The translations under genes were made by a program, and so were the position numbers. Shown in pieces: positions 25,801 to 33,919 of a stretch of DNA of 64,000 nucleotides. Position 1 is the stretch's first letter. Every line of letters starts with the position of its first letter. The notes under the pieces were generated by a model. It had not been told where the DNA came from and searched no databases. It saw only the letters and a program-made list of their open reading frames with translations. This DNA comes from Bimastos eiseni (Eukaryota; Annelida; Clitellata; Crassiclitellata; Lumbricidae): the NCBI GenBank assembly GCA_959347315.1, contig OY365822.1, forward strand, positions 9,328,149 through 9,392,148. Reading direction: 5' to 3'.

Positions 25801-26676
25801 AGCGTTGATTCACGAGTTGTCCATCTCATTACCACCCAAGTTCTTCTGCACGGCAAGTTATCGTCGTTATCATCATAGTCATTATCATCAACGACGTCAG
25901 TCCGTCCATCAGCATAGTATCATCATATTCATTAGGCCCCTATCATCAGCGATGTCATTATGTCCATCATCATAGTGTTCATACTGACTTGATTAGTCTG
26001 CTCTTGCTGTCGTATAATGCACGTAGCAACGACTATGATTGTAGCAACGATTATGATCGCTATCATTAGTAGTAGTTGTAGTAGTTTCAGTTTAGTGACA
26101 CTGTGTGATATCAAAGATCATTAGCGTCGCCCTCTTACTTTTTCCAGGCTTGAGACTTGCCCTGCCAGAGTGCAAGCAGCGGATGAGTTGGTATACCGAT
26201 ATTTAGTCCAATAGGACTCTAGATATCTATACACTCTCCCAATTCATCTGATCCTACACCTTACAGTTCTCCACCTATACGACACCCACCTTTTTAACAG
26301 CGATTTTTTCCTCTGTGACCCACTTGCCATAGAACTATGACCTACTCATGACCTACTCTTGGACAACCTCCTTGATTAGGCGCAGCGCAAGTGAGTAAGC
26401 TGGTTCCCTACACTTGGTTTTGGAGCTAGGCCCTAAATTTAGAAGTTTTGAGTTAAATATTACGAATTACTGCGATCATGTCATCGTAACTTTCAACATT
26501 ATTATGATCAAAGTGGAAACGATGTAAATCGAATATCGTTGTCGTTGTCGTCATCAGAATTACTTCCATAGCTTCCATTGCCGTTGTTATCATCACCATC
26601 GTCGTCATCGTTTTCGTGGATTATTCTAATCGGTTGTGTTTTCTGCTTTTAGAGAATGGGAATCTGCGACGATTAG
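5040..26676 (+). CDS. Poly-saposin (prosaposin-like) gene 1, about 22 exons
   Basis: Exons were found by reading for acceptor, reading frame, donor and the saposin-B cysteine pattern. They are 5040-5141, 7467-7568, 8188-8286, 8970-9032, 10100-10159, 12677-12808, 13411-13509, 14188-14250, 15140-15199, 15560-15670, 16648-16728, 17214-17276, 17828-17887, 18553-18672, 19398-19472, 20372-20434, 21592-21651, 22750-22932, 24132-24321, 24902-25056, 25772-25852 and 26653-26676 (stop TAG). Joined, they give about 681 residues in one frame. All introns are phase 0 except the phase-1 intron after 24321. The product has a half domain and six saposin-B domains, each with Cys order CxxC...C...C...CxxxxxC. 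Family knowledge: such precursors are secreted or sent to the lysosome, cut in the linkers, and release lipid-binding helical peptides. No SapA domain was found, and the true 5' end is uncertain. Confidence 0.85.
5979..6262. repeat. 58-bp minisatellite, about 5 copies (intron)
   Basis: The unit contains TTTACCTGGAGTAATCGGTC and AGGTTATGGTTAGGATTAAG. Copies start at 5983, 6041, 6099 and so on. Identity between copies is nearly complete, with no spacers between them. Confidence 0.92.
6288..6380 (+). repeat. Dispersed repeat family B, copy 1
   Basis: The core CACTGTGTGATAACAAAGAT followed by CATTAGCGTCGCCCT recurs at 26085-26178 and 41683-41760 on this strand and 53138-53235 on the other. Copies then share a CCTGGGACTGGC-like 3' part. 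It is probably a SINE or its tail. Confidence 0.7.
7305..7372 (+). repeat. Dispersed repeat family C, copy 1 of several
   Basis: The text TTGAATAAGCTGGTGCCCTG plus GGAGATTACGATTACGATTA is related to sequences at 9225-9297 (inverted), 19296-19370, 31045-31140 (inverted) and 46225-46315. The shared core is GAATAAGCTG, a GCGCT/AGCGCC box and an ATTACGATTACG end. It looks like a short dispersed element. Confidence 0.6.
7770..8100. repeat. CATC/CATT degenerate microsatellite
   Basis: Runs of CATCCATTCATCCATCCATC with interruptions; no exon was seen in it. It lies in the intron before exon 8188. Confidence 0.8.
8188..12808 (+). CDS. Gene 1, saposin-B domain 1 (4 exons)
   Basis: Exons 8188-8286 (contains NSCPDCKNFFSSLKKLI), 8970-9032 (AVLTDVILDQVCSR), 10100-10159 (CETLAKTYLKETILLLASFL) and 12677-12808 (DENKVCQGIRMCKKSQ plus an acidic linker). 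All six cysteines are present. Acceptors are good (gtctcag, tttgcacag, ctgttgcag), the last weaker (tttaag). Donors are gtaagt, gtacga, gtaagt and gttTgt. The 2.5-kb intron before the last exon holds two retrotransposon fragments. Confidence 0.87.
8640..8878 (-). repeat. Dispersed repeat with GCATAAATT motif, copy 1
   Basis: The plus strand ends TATGCGAAACCACGGGGCCC TAGT. Its reverse complement matches the start of the copy at 58134 (CTAGGGCCCCGTGGTTTATG), and both share CGCATAAATT and AATTTCGG stretches. It is probably a non-autonomous DNA element. Confidence 0.65.
9565..9790 (-). mobile_element. tRNA-derived SINE, copy 1
   Basis: The reverse complement starts TGTGTGGCACAGTGGCCAAT and continues with a B-box-like GGGTTCGAGCC, then CACTGTGTAGG, GTGTATGCACTTCTGAGCA and a tail ATCAAATTTCGGTAATAAAT. 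Four copies in the window share this order (also 14495-14742, 37738-37947 and 58838-59051). Confidence 0.82.
9786..10013. repeat. 12-bp satellite (CACACATATGGC)n, about 19 copies
   Basis: A nearly perfect 12-bp array with two or three GACC variants at its left end. It abuts the SINE head, whose last bases GTGCCACACA match the unit. Four reading frames stay open across it purely because 12 is a multiple of three. Confidence 0.95.
10290..10636. repeat. (AAT)n-rich tract upstream of a retrotransposon fragment
   Basis: Interrupted AAT/AATAGT repeats, ending in a pure (AAT)n run at 10596-10636 that directly touches the retrotransposon fragment. Confidence 0.85.
10637..11490 (+). pseudogene. 5'-truncated, frameshifted RLE non-LTR element fragment
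   Basis: It translates as the C-terminal part of the same protein type as the ORF at 31846: a GDWLF/GLRL segment, a C-x-C...H-x3-C finger (CEPHVCPCGSRVNAEGAHGL) and, after a one-base deletion near 11063, the KRPDGLTLIPWRRGRN segment, finishing QRLSVCIQRFNAVAF. It is a different subfamily from the copies at 11594 and 31846. (AAT)n lies on both sides. It sits in a gene 1 intron. Confidence 0.85.
11518..11593. repeat. (AAT)n tract between two retrotransposon fragments
   Basis: AAT repeats with GAA interruptions act as tail of the upstream fragment and left border of the next one, as expected for insertion of one element into the AAT tail of another. Confidence 0.85.
11594..12115 (+). pseudogene. 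5'-truncated copy of the R4/Dong-type element with (AAT)n tail
   Basis: From GAACGATGTCATCTGGAGAG to the stop at 12056 it is nearly identical to 33350-33813; I saw only a handful of substitutions in about 460 nt. The 3' end CATTAGCTCATCATGGGCGA is followed by (AAT)n. Such identity suggests recent activity. Confidence 0.9.
13411..15670 (+). CDS. Gene 1, saposin-B domain 2 (4 exons)
   Basis: Exons 13411-13509 (TSCVDCNNFFNELKNLL), 14188-14250 (LFIRDVLLDQVCSRLGKR), 15140-15199 (CETVVKTYVPSAITFAAKFL) and 15560-15670 (NPKQVCQATKMCPKTK). Exon sizes of 99, 63 and 60 nt equal those of domain 1, and the first exon starts CAACCT in both domains. Domain duplication with its exons is therefore direct and fairly recent. 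Confidence 0.88.
13620..13950. repeat. (ATGT)n degenerate microsatellite
   Basis: TATG/CATG/TGTA tetranucleotide tract in the intron after exon 13411-13509. Open frames of Cys/Met/Tyr residues are artefacts. Confidence 0.85.
14495..14742 (-). mobile_element. tRNA-derived SINE, copy 2
   Basis: The reverse complement starts TGTGTGGCACGGGTGGCTAA and has GCGGGTTCGACTCTCG as B box, then the shared body and an ATTTCTGAATAAATTAAATA tail. Same family as 9565-9790. Confidence 0.82.
15210..15500. repeat. (GAT)n microsatellite right after a splice donor
   Basis: An interrupted GAT array begins within 30 nt of the donor of exon 15140-15199. Its Met-rich and Ile-rich frames are not coding. Confidence 0.9.
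16648..18672 (+). CDS. Gene 1, saposin-B domain 3 (4 exons, one GC donor)
   Basis: Exons 16648-16728 (SCADCTKFITSVRDLL), 17214-17276 (AFLADVLVDQICPMTGSF), 17828-17887 (CEDFAETYLKIVVDLVTNTL) and 18553-18672 (DPSKVCKSIGMCKKYDDE). The second exon needs a GC donor (CAG then gcgagt) to stop at the standard 63 nt. A similar stretch recurs at about 17625 in the same intron, so this boundary deserves a check. Confidence 0.85.
17962..18035 (+). repeat. tRNA-like SINE head
   Basis: GCTCGGTGGTGTAATGGTTA plus GCGTGC resembles a tRNA 5' half with an A box, and GGTGTTAGAATCTCC resembles a degraded B box. No full cloverleaf was drawn. Similar heads occur near 20110 and 59815. These are probably SINE remnants, not tRNA genes. 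Confidence 0.35.
19398..22866 (+). CDS. Gene 1, saposin-B domain 4
   Basis: Exons 19398-19472 (SKCEACKTGVLFIQTFI), 20372-20434 (GSLEFLIKKFVCAPLGPL), 21592-21651 (CEHIVASQFRNVLDLIVKLL) and the first part of 22750-22932 (DPSKVCRMIRLCKIQ). The last exon carries on through the linker into domain 5 with no intron, unlike the earlier domain boundaries. Its acceptor (aaacaag) has a poor pyrimidine tract, as do those at 12677 and 18553. Confidence 0.84.
19786..20120. repeat. Possible degraded DNA-transposon remnant
   Basis: GCAGCGCCGTATTTACCACT with GGCCTAGGGGCGACA on the left and CCCAGGGGCGGAAAATTGCT on the right resembles the ends of hAT-type elements, but the terminal repeats are imperfect and no target-site duplication was found. 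Confidence 0.3.
22867..24321 (+). CDS. Gene 1, saposin-B domain 5 (fused exons)
   Basis: The second half of exon 22750-22932 gives DCRACETVIGIVRAAIDTNK. A single exon, 24132-24321, then carries the other four cysteines: MHDLCAQLPTKHTAAICNRF, with HDICMKFRLC further on. This exon fuses what are three exons in domains 1-4. It ends in phase 1 (GACG then gttagt), and the codon is completed by the next exon to GTG (Val). Confidence 0.84.
23086..23398. repeat. Pyrimidine tract (CTC/TTC)n
   Basis: About 310 bp of almost pure C/T on the plus strand in the intron after exon 22750-22932. Homopurine-homopyrimidine tracts of this kind can form triplex DNA; here it may also act as a very long polypyrimidine tract. 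The Leu/Ser and Arg/Lys/Glu frames are artefacts. Confidence 0.9.
24395..24730. repeat. (TATG)n microsatellite
   Basis: A nearly pure TATG array of more than 300 bp in the phase-1 intron before exon 24902. Confidence 0.95.
24902..26676 (+). CDS. Gene 1, C-terminal saposin-B domain 6 and stop
   Basis: Exon 24902-25056 joins helix 1 to 3 (EPCIICRSAVQYVEAIVDET and RTLCHSLPP). Exon 25772-25852 gives CLPFVAKYIPALIHELSISL and ends PKFFCT before a GC donor (gcaagt). The terminal exon 26653-26676 codes for only seven residues, RMGICDD, and then TAG; it supplies the sixth Cys with correct CxxxxxC spacing across the splice. That the tiny exon restores the motif in frame strongly supports the model. 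Confidence 0.83.
26085..26178 (+). repeat. Dispersed repeat family B, copy 2
   Basis: This copy shares GTGACACTGTGTGATATCAA and ATCATTAGCGTCGCCCT with copy 1. It lies in the last intron of gene 1. Confidence 0.7.
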
Positions 26677-27025
26677 GGGGGAAGTAATCGCGTCAAAGAC
26701 ATTCCATCTGGCATTTGCAGCCTTTTCATTCTGACAGTCTTCGTTAACGTGTTAGAACTTTTGTTAATCGGTTCTAGTTAAGACAAGTTTGCTTCTTCGG
26801 TTTAGTCATTAATTATGCGTTCATTATTTTAAAGAACAGGTTGTAATATATTTCCTCGTAAGATACGCTATCTTTCCAAAATTGATAATTATGTTTTATA
26901 TTGTCGAATAACAATTAATTTAAAATCGAGATAAAATAATATGAACAACTTAAATGGTCGATGTGGAACTGCTCGTAAGTTATCCTATTTTAACCTAAAT
27001 TCTGTATTTCAAACGAGTGTTTGAC
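26677..27025 (+). other. Probable 3' UTR and downstream flank of gene 1
   Basis: It follows the TAG at 26676 and has the AT-rich composition of a UTR. I saw no clear AATAAA near the stop; ATAAAATAAT occurs at about 26932. Confidence 0.4.
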
Positions 27026-27405
27026 TTTTAAAATCTGAGCTGTTAAATTTTACGTTTAGTATATTACAATAATATGCTTTGCAGTTTCCACACGCTAGTG
27101 ACGGCCAACTCGTTGATTGTTTTTAAAATTTGAGCTGTTAAATTTTACGTTTAGTATATTACAATAATATGCTTTGCAGTTTCCACACGCTAGTGACGGC
27201 CAACTCGTTGATTGTTTTTAAAATTTGAGCTGTTAAATTTTACGTTTAGTATATTACAATAATATGCTTTGCAGTTTCCACACGCTAGTGACGGCCAACT
27301 CGTTGATTGTTTTTAAAATCTGAGCTGTTAAATTTTACGTTTAGTATATTACAATAATATGCTTTGCAGTTTCCACACGCTAGTGATGGCCAACTCGTTG
27401 ATTGT
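27026..27405. repeat. 95-bp tandem repeat, 4 copies
   Basis: The unit begins TTTTAAAATYTGAGCTGTTA and contains ACACGCTAGTGACGGCCAAC. Starts are at 27026, 27121, 27216 and 27311; copies are almost identical. Confidence 0.95.
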
Positions 27406-29842
27406 TTTAGATGTCCATGTTCTTAACCGATTTACATTCAATCAAAACTCGACATTTTACACAGTTTTATATCGCTATTTCAGAACGTTTAGGAATTAGA
27501 TTTGTGTAAGGAGTATATCCGAGATCAAAGGTATTCATATGAACATTTGTTATTTTCTAGTTTGCATCCTGCTGTTGCAAAAATACTCTGTCGCTTCCAA
27601 TGAACAGAATTTGTTAAGATTCTATCGTATGACTTGAATCCACGCGGCTGGCTGTAATACAGTATTTAAAAATATGTAAAATTTGATCAACTCTTGACTT
27701 TTGTGAGGGAACGTTTGCTGAGAGTTCAGCTACTTTTGAGTTTTTGGCATCTGGATGCTGGTTTAATTTTAAAAAGCTGCTTAATCTGTTCTTGTATGGT
27801 TGCATGAACTACAAGATATCACTGTCTCCCATGGAATGCCAGTCTTGCGTGTTCAATTGATGGGTGCTGAATGTAAGGTCGTAGGAACTAGGAGGCTTGT
27901 AATGTAATTGTACATGTACGGCAGCAGAAGCACGTGCACGAGTTTACGATAGCGATCACGATGTTACCAACATCGTTCGTAAATTTACCAGGTTTGCATT
28001 TTAATCAGAATCATAAACTTTTTGAAAAATGCGCCCACCCATTGACGGAGTTGTGGCATGGCGAGATCAGATCTCCATTGCAATAAATATGGCCCCCATT
28101 GCCCAGTGGGTAAATCGGGAGAAGAATAGGGGTAGAAGGAGAACATACCTTATGCTAAACCGTTATCGCTTAGACTTCACTACATCAGAGTTCATCACTA
28201 GCCTGGAAACAAGAGGGTCGGTCGAATTGGTGCAGATACGTCGGCCACAGATTTAAATTGGAATTCTTGAAATTTGTATAGCCCTTCTTCCAACATCTTT
28301 TTGATTATATTTTGTTTTACTAAATTTCTTTCTTGACACATCAAATCCTCAATCCTTGAAAGGGCAAAATAGAAGCAATGTTGACAGATGAAGACGTGAA
28401 CATTAACTTATGCTTAACTGGACAGTTACGGGTGTATTTGACGCATGCATACATACATTCATACATACATGCATACTCAATGCTAAGTGGAGGGCCCCAG
28501 CTTATCAGCGAGCGCTGATATGATGAGCGTTCGCTCGGAACAGTCAAACACAGGGCACCGCGTTCCAATAGATGTAGACCCTCAGTAGAAGAGGACTCGA
28601 TTTAAGCAAAATAACGCACCGGATATGAATGACTCGTTCTTCTGACGCTGCTACATCTACATTGCGTCTTGTTACATTTCGATATCGGCCTCCGTTTACA
28701 CAGAGGAAGTCAATCGGTTACGTCATGTGTCCATTAGCGTAGATAATATGTCTGTTCATCCCTCTCTATGCCTCTGTCTGAAGATATAATAATAATTGTT
28801 ATCATTTTTATATCTTCGTTCAATTTCAAACTGACAAATCGCAGTATGATTACATGTACAGCTTGATCGCATGATGATAAGTTACTACAGTCCTCGAATT
28901 TAACTGTTGACAGTCATGCAGGGCGCCGTCATTGTATGCATGCATGTATGTATGTATGTATGTATGTATGTATGTATGCATGTATGTATGCATGCGTGTG
29001 TGTGTATGTGTATATATGAATATGTGTACATACGTATGTATCCAGTATAAACAAATACTAGAACTCAGAGCTGAAAAACATCTCCGAACAGACAGTCCTG
29101 CAAGGCGCCGTCTATTGTACATCTGATCCAACCAAGGAAGTAGGCCTAATGACAACATCATTACGTAAATTTCCTAAACTAATTCGGCGATTTAGGCAAA
29201 ATGGATTTCATGGAATTGATATAATGATAAAATTGGGTCAGTAAATGTGATCGAATTTTCCCGGCCGCGTACAGAACTCTCGAGCATGCTATACTGTACA
29301 TGTATATGCCCGCAGATGAATCTAATGGGTGTTACGAGTAACGTCTATAGAAGTGACAGTCAATCTGTCAAGCATTTCGACTGATGCAGCGATGCGGGCG
29401 TGTTGCGCAAGTCTACCCAGTCTCCTCCCTCGTTCGGTGTTTTCTGTCCAGTGGATAATTGTTTTATTTTCAGTGCTGAAATATGCCAGAATGCATCTAT
29501 ATTGTCGAAAGAAATAATGTCAAAATTAGCATGTATTGATTTTCCGTCAGAAAAAAATAAGCCCTGGGTAGGGGCCTATCATGATTAGCAATAGATGATT
29601 ATGTAGACCCATAATGGGAAAACAAAAGAGGGAACAATGGAAGAATGTGCCGTTGATTACAAAAGGCCTAGAGAAGTTTTGTTAAGTCTGTAGATGTTGC
29701 GAACAGAGGACATGAAGTTCTTGTATTTTGTTAACAATAATGATGATAATAAAATAATATTTAAAATCATCATATGAATAACAATAATAATAAACAATTA
29801 TAACAATAATTAAAATAATAATGACAATAAAAATAATAATAC

Positions 29843-29883
<41 letters not shown>

Positions 29884-30640
29884 GTAAGAGTAATCAGTAT
29901 GATATCAGCAATAACTAAAATGAAAACATTAAAATAATAATAATTATAATGATAAAAACGTTCATCCTAACTATCATCATCGTCATCATCATCACAACCA
30001 CCACCATCATCATCGTCGTCGTCATCGTCATCGCCGTCGTCGTCGTCATCGTCATCGTCATCATCATCATCATCGTCGTCGTCGTCATCATCATGATGAT
30101 CATCATCACCACCACCACCACCATCATCATCATTATCGTAGTAGTAATTTTGGTAACAGAATAATAATTCCCTAATTTTTCTAATTCTACATGACCACGT
30201 GAGCAACGGGGAAATAAGATTGACGACATAAACATTAATGATGATTCGATTATAGTGAAGATGACGCTTCAGATGGTGGTAGGAGTGGTATCGAGTGAAC
30301 CACCATTTTTTTAAATAGTTTCTGTTTATCTTCTCTAAACGGACGCTAGCCTTTCGTGGACATCATTCAAGTCTACGGTATCAAAATATTATTCCTGACG
30401 GGAAACTATTGTGAGAGCTAGAGAAGACAAATTCAATTTTGTTCAACAAGCCTTCAAATTCAATATTTTTGTGGCCGACCATGATGTAGCTGATGTTAAG
30501 GCCAGAAGGGCGCTAAATAAATACTAGCGAGAAATGCATCGGATGATCCAAAGTAGAGCAGTGCCTCGAACTCCTCTGTTTGGATCAAAGGTGTCGCTGC
30601 TGGATATTATTTTTCGCAGCCTTTCTAAAAAGAATGTGAA
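27406..30640. other. Intergenic region, no gene recognised
   Basis: It holds ATGT microsatellite at 28925-29040, AAT-rich tracts at 29715-29945 and a TCA/TCG tract at 29965-30150. The short ORFs at 27614-27805, 28029-28256 and 29329-29588 lack supporting splice or domain signals. Confidence 0.5.
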
Positions 30641-30900
30641 AAACTACTCTTCAGGTCGCAAAAGTCACTTTTCTGGCTCTTCTTGACATCTCTTCGGCCT
30701 TTGACATGGTGGGCCATAATATTCGACTCCAACGTCTTGTGATCTCCAATGGTCTCGTGAGCTTCCTCTTATTCGATCTCATGGGCCACCTCACCTCTGG
30801 TCTCATGGTCCCCCTATTCTCTGGTCTCGCGGGATTCTTCTTCTCTGGTTACGTGGGCCCCCTCTCCTCTGGTCTCGTAGGTTCCTCTCCTCAGGTAATG
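30640..30900 (+). pseudogene. CR1/L2-like reverse transcriptase relic with 33-bp repeat
   Basis: The frame reads LALLDISSAFDMVGHNIRLQ, matching RT motif A of the CR1/jockey-type non-LTR group (LLDxSAAFDxVDHxxLLxRL). It then passes into a degenerate 33-bp repeat coding SGLMVPLFSGLAGFFFSG-like text, so the copy is broken. Confidence 0.65.
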
Positions 30901-31539
30901 GACCACACCGCCTTTGTTCACACACTGGCTACCACTAATTAGCAACAAATCAAATTATAATAATAGCACTTGTTTGGCTCCAGTCCGAGCACTACTAATT
31001 GGCATCGTGGTAGCTTTGCATGAAAATAACGTATCGAGCTTCTTCGTAATGATTGTAATTGTAAGCTCAAAACTTCTAAAGCGCCACTTGAAAAACCAAG
31101 TGCAGCGCACCAGCTTATTCACGATCGCATGTTCTGTAGGCTAACGATTCAAATCGTGTTCGCTACAGTTTTGTGACATCTGCAGGTCACATATGTCTTC
31201 TCTTGCTAGCTGCGATTGTGAAGCCCTCATCGCGCCAACCGTTGCCGACTGATTTCAGATCTTATAAATGTAGGATGCCATACCCTATCGTCACTCATTG
31301 GAAGCCGAATCTTTCCGAAGCGATCGTCGTTGGTGGATGAACTTGTCAGATTTCTTCGAACATGGAACTCATCATTCTGCTTTCTCTGATGACGGCTTTC
31401 GGTGGGTCAACATACCGTCACATTACGTTACATTACATTTCAACGAATTTGCATTTAAGTGTACTATAATATACTGTAACATATGTCTACAGTAACTATG
31501 TTTAATGTTATATGATATACCTGGGGCTAATATGAAGTA

Positions 31540-31607
31540 GATTAATATAATAATGATAATAACAATAACAACAACAATAATAATAATAATAATAATAATA
31601 ATATTGT
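31540..31607. repeat. (AAT)n-rich tract
   Basis: AATAATGATAATAACAATAA then pure AAT, directly joined to the inverted retrotransposon piece on its right. Confidence 0.9.
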
Positions 31608-31786
31608 GTTTGAACCATAGCGCAACAGTGGACGGTTTGAATAGGCAGCGTGAGCAAAGTGGTAGAGCTCTGGGATCTCTCTAGCAACTGCCTCTAGAAG
31701 ACAATCTCTGCGCAGAGTGTTAAAGGCATTGGCGAAGTCGAGCTTCACTAGGACGTTGTCCTCAGGCATTGTGGAAATCCAGCGAC
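31608..31786 (-). pseudogene. Inverted fragment of the adjacent reverse transcriptase
   Basis: Its reverse complement is, as far as I can read, identical to about 32060-32238 of the neighbouring element: it encodes MPEDNVLVKLDFANAFNTLR and on to RYGSNTI. It forms a large inverted repeat with the intact copy. Confidence 0.93.
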
Positions 31787-31826
31787 CCTAACCCTAACCC
31801 TAACCCCTAACCCTAACCCTAACTTC
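31787..31826. repeat. Interstitial telomeric repeat (CCCTAA)n, about 6.5 units
   Basis: CCCTAACCCTAACCCTAACC CCTAACCCTAACCCTAAC lies exactly between the inverted fragment and the truncated start of the element body. One unit has an extra C. Confidence 0.95.
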
Positions 31827-33848
31827 TAAAGGTCTATCCGAAGAGATGAATGAGGTCATCTATGGGGCAAACCTTTTAGCCCTGAGCAAGAAGGACGGAG
31901 GCATAAGACCGATCGCCGTGGGCTACACATGGCGTCGTCTGGCGGCAAAGTGCGCTAATTCGCATGCGGTAACAAGGCTGTCTCAACTGCTCGCCCCCAT
32001 TCAGCTTGGGGTAGGCATTCCAGGAGGCGCTGAGGCAGCTGTCCATGCGACACGTCGCTGGATTTCCACAATGCCTGAGGACAACGTCCTAGTGAAGCTC
32101 GACTTCGCCAATGCCTTTAACACTCTGCGCAGAGATTGTCTTCTAGAGGCAGTTGCTAGAGAGATCCCAGAGCTCTACCACTTTGCTCACGCTGCCTATT
32201 CAAACCGTCCACTGTTGCGCTATGGTTCAAACACAATTCGATCCGAAGAAGGAACGCAGCAAGGCGATCCTTTGGGACCTCTGGAATTCTGTCTTGTGCT
32301 GCAACCGATTCTGATGAAGCTTCGTTCGGATCTGCGTATCGGATATCTGGATGACCTGACATTGGGAGGTAACAAGGAAACAGTGGCCGACGACGTTCAA
32401 TTAATCGAGCAGGAATCAAAGAATCTGGGATTGCTATTGAACCGCAGCAAATGCGAAATCGCGTGTCACAACACCCAGATGCCGAACAATGACCCTGCGT
32501 TCCAAGAGTTCACGAGCATAGCCCTCGAGGACATGACCTTGTTGGGTGCACCTCTAATTTCAGGTCCAGCTGTGAACATGGTCGTTAATTCAAAGGCCAA
32601 TGACCTCGAGAGGGCAATCGGAAGATTGTCCTTGCTTTATACACATGACGCTCTGGTTCTGCTGAGAAACAGTCTAAGTGTACCGAAGCTCTTGTACAGT
32701 CTGCGCACAGCCGTCTGCGCTGATTGCCCGGGCTTGGCTCGGTTTGATCAACTGCTGAGAGAAGGACTGTCAACCATTTTAAATGTGGACCTTGACGATG
32801 ACCGCTGGCTCCAGGCTTCTTTGCCGGTGAGAGATGGTGGTCTGGGAGTTCGTTGTGCATCTACGCTGGCACTTTCTGCCTTTCTGGCTTCTGCTGCTAG
32901 TACAAGCGAACTCCAGGCATGCATCCTACCAACAGAGTCTGCTGAGGAACCATATGAACTTGCGAGTTCAGCACTCAACGCTTGGAAGACCCTGACAGAT
33001 GCAGAACCACCAACAGGAGCAGCAAGTTATCGCCAGAAAGAATGGGACCTCCGATTCACAGACAAGGCATGGAAAGGTCTGCTGGATTCCAATAACAATC
33101 CATGCGACCGTGCTCGCCTGCTGGCCTCACGAGCACCTCATTCTGGAGACTGGATGCTAGCGCCCCCTGTGACTGCCCTAGGCCTGCGCCTCTCAAACGA
33201 GGATGTACGACTGGCAGCCGGGTTGAGGCTAGGAACGACGCTCTGCGAGCCACATTTGTGTCACCAATGTCAAGAGAGCGTCGACGCAAAAGGGCTCCAT
33301 GGACTAATTTGTAGAAGAGGCAGCGGAAAACATCAACGACACAGCATGTTGAACGATGTCATCTGGAGAGCTCTTGGCAGGGCGAAGATTCCAGCGCAAA
33401 AGGAACCTCTCGGCTTGCTAAGAGAAGATGGAAAGCGACCGGACGGCGTCACGCTCATTCCTTGGACACGTGGTCGATGTCTGGCATGGGATGTGACAGT
33501 GTCCGACACCTACGCCAAGTCACATCTTGTCGACACATCTATCAGAGCTGGCGAAGCAGCCGAACGCGCAGCTAAGACGAAGAGGGCCAAGTATTCCACC
33601 ATAACCAACACCCACGACTTCGTAGCCCTCTCCTTGGAATCCGGCGGCGCTTGGAGCAGTGAAGGACTGCAGTTCATCTCAGAGTTGGGTAGTCGAACGA
33701 GTGCTGCAACCCACGATCCAATGGAGACGTCATTTCTGTTCCAACGTATCTCAGTTGTTCTTCAGCGTGGGAACGCAGTCTGCCTCTTCGGGACATTGCC
33801 AACACTCCATTAGCTCATCATGGGCGATAACAGCATAAGATAATGTGC

Positions 33849-33850
<2 letters not shown>
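31827..33850 (+). mobile_element. R4/Dong-like non-LTR retrotransposon, 5'-truncated
   Basis: The body starts right after the telomeric repeat, inside the RT region, and ends CATCATGGGCGATAACAGC, AAGATAATGTGC and then (AAT)n. It carries the 655-codon ORF described separately. The 3' UTR is only about 35 nt. (AAT)n flanks are seen with all copies here, as reported for Dong elements of the R4 clade, which target TAA repeats. Confidence 0.85.
31846..33813 (+). CDS. Reverse transcriptase with restriction-like endonuclease domain
   Basis: The protein copies element RNA into DNA at a nick made by its own endonuclease. Residues 10-25 (NLLALSKKDGGIRPIAVG) are the RT finger start, DFANAF (86-91) is motif A, EGTQQGDPLGPL (135-146) is motif B and GYLDD (166-170) is motif C with both catalytic Asp. 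After a thumb and connector come a zinc finger C472-x2-C475-x9-H485-x3-C489 and KRPD (530-533) with Asp549, the PD...D core of the restriction-like endonuclease of R2/R4-type elements. The order RT, finger, endonuclease excludes APE-type elements. The frame is intact to the stop, but the N-terminal DNA-binding region of a full element is missing, so the ATG at 31846 is simply the first available one. Confidence 0.9.
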   Translation: MNEVIYGANLLALSKKDGGIRPIAVGYTWRRLAAKCANSHAVTRLSQLLAPIQLGVGIPGGAEAAVHATRRWISTMPEDNVLVKLDFANAFNTLRRDCLLEAVAREIPELYHFAHAAYSNRPLLRYGSNTIRSEEGTQQGDPLGPLEFCLVLQPILMKLRSDLRIGYLDDLTLGGNKETVADDVQLIEQESKNLGLLLNRSKCEIACHNTQMPNNDPAFQEFTSIALEDMTLLGAPLISGPAVNMVVNSKANDLERAIGRLSLLYTHDALVLLRNSLSVPKLLYSLRTAVCADCPGLARFDQLLREGLSTILNVDLDDDRWLQASLPVRDGGLGVRCASTLALSAFLASAASTSELQACILPTESAEEPYELASSALNAWKTLTDAEPPTGAASYRQKEWDLRFTDKAWKGLLDSNNNPCDRARLLASRAPHSGDWMLAPPVTALGLRLSNEDVRLAAGLRLGTTLCEPHLCHQCQESVDAKGLHGLICRRGSGKHQRHSMLNDVIWRALGRAKIPAQKEPLGLLREDGKRPDGVTLIPWTRGRCLAWDVTVSDTYAKSHLVDTSIRAGEAAERAAKTKRAKYSTITNTHDFVALSLESGGAWSSEGLQFISELGSRTSAATHDPMETSFLFQRISVVLQRGNAVCLFGTLPTLH

Positions 33851-33919
<69 letters not shown>

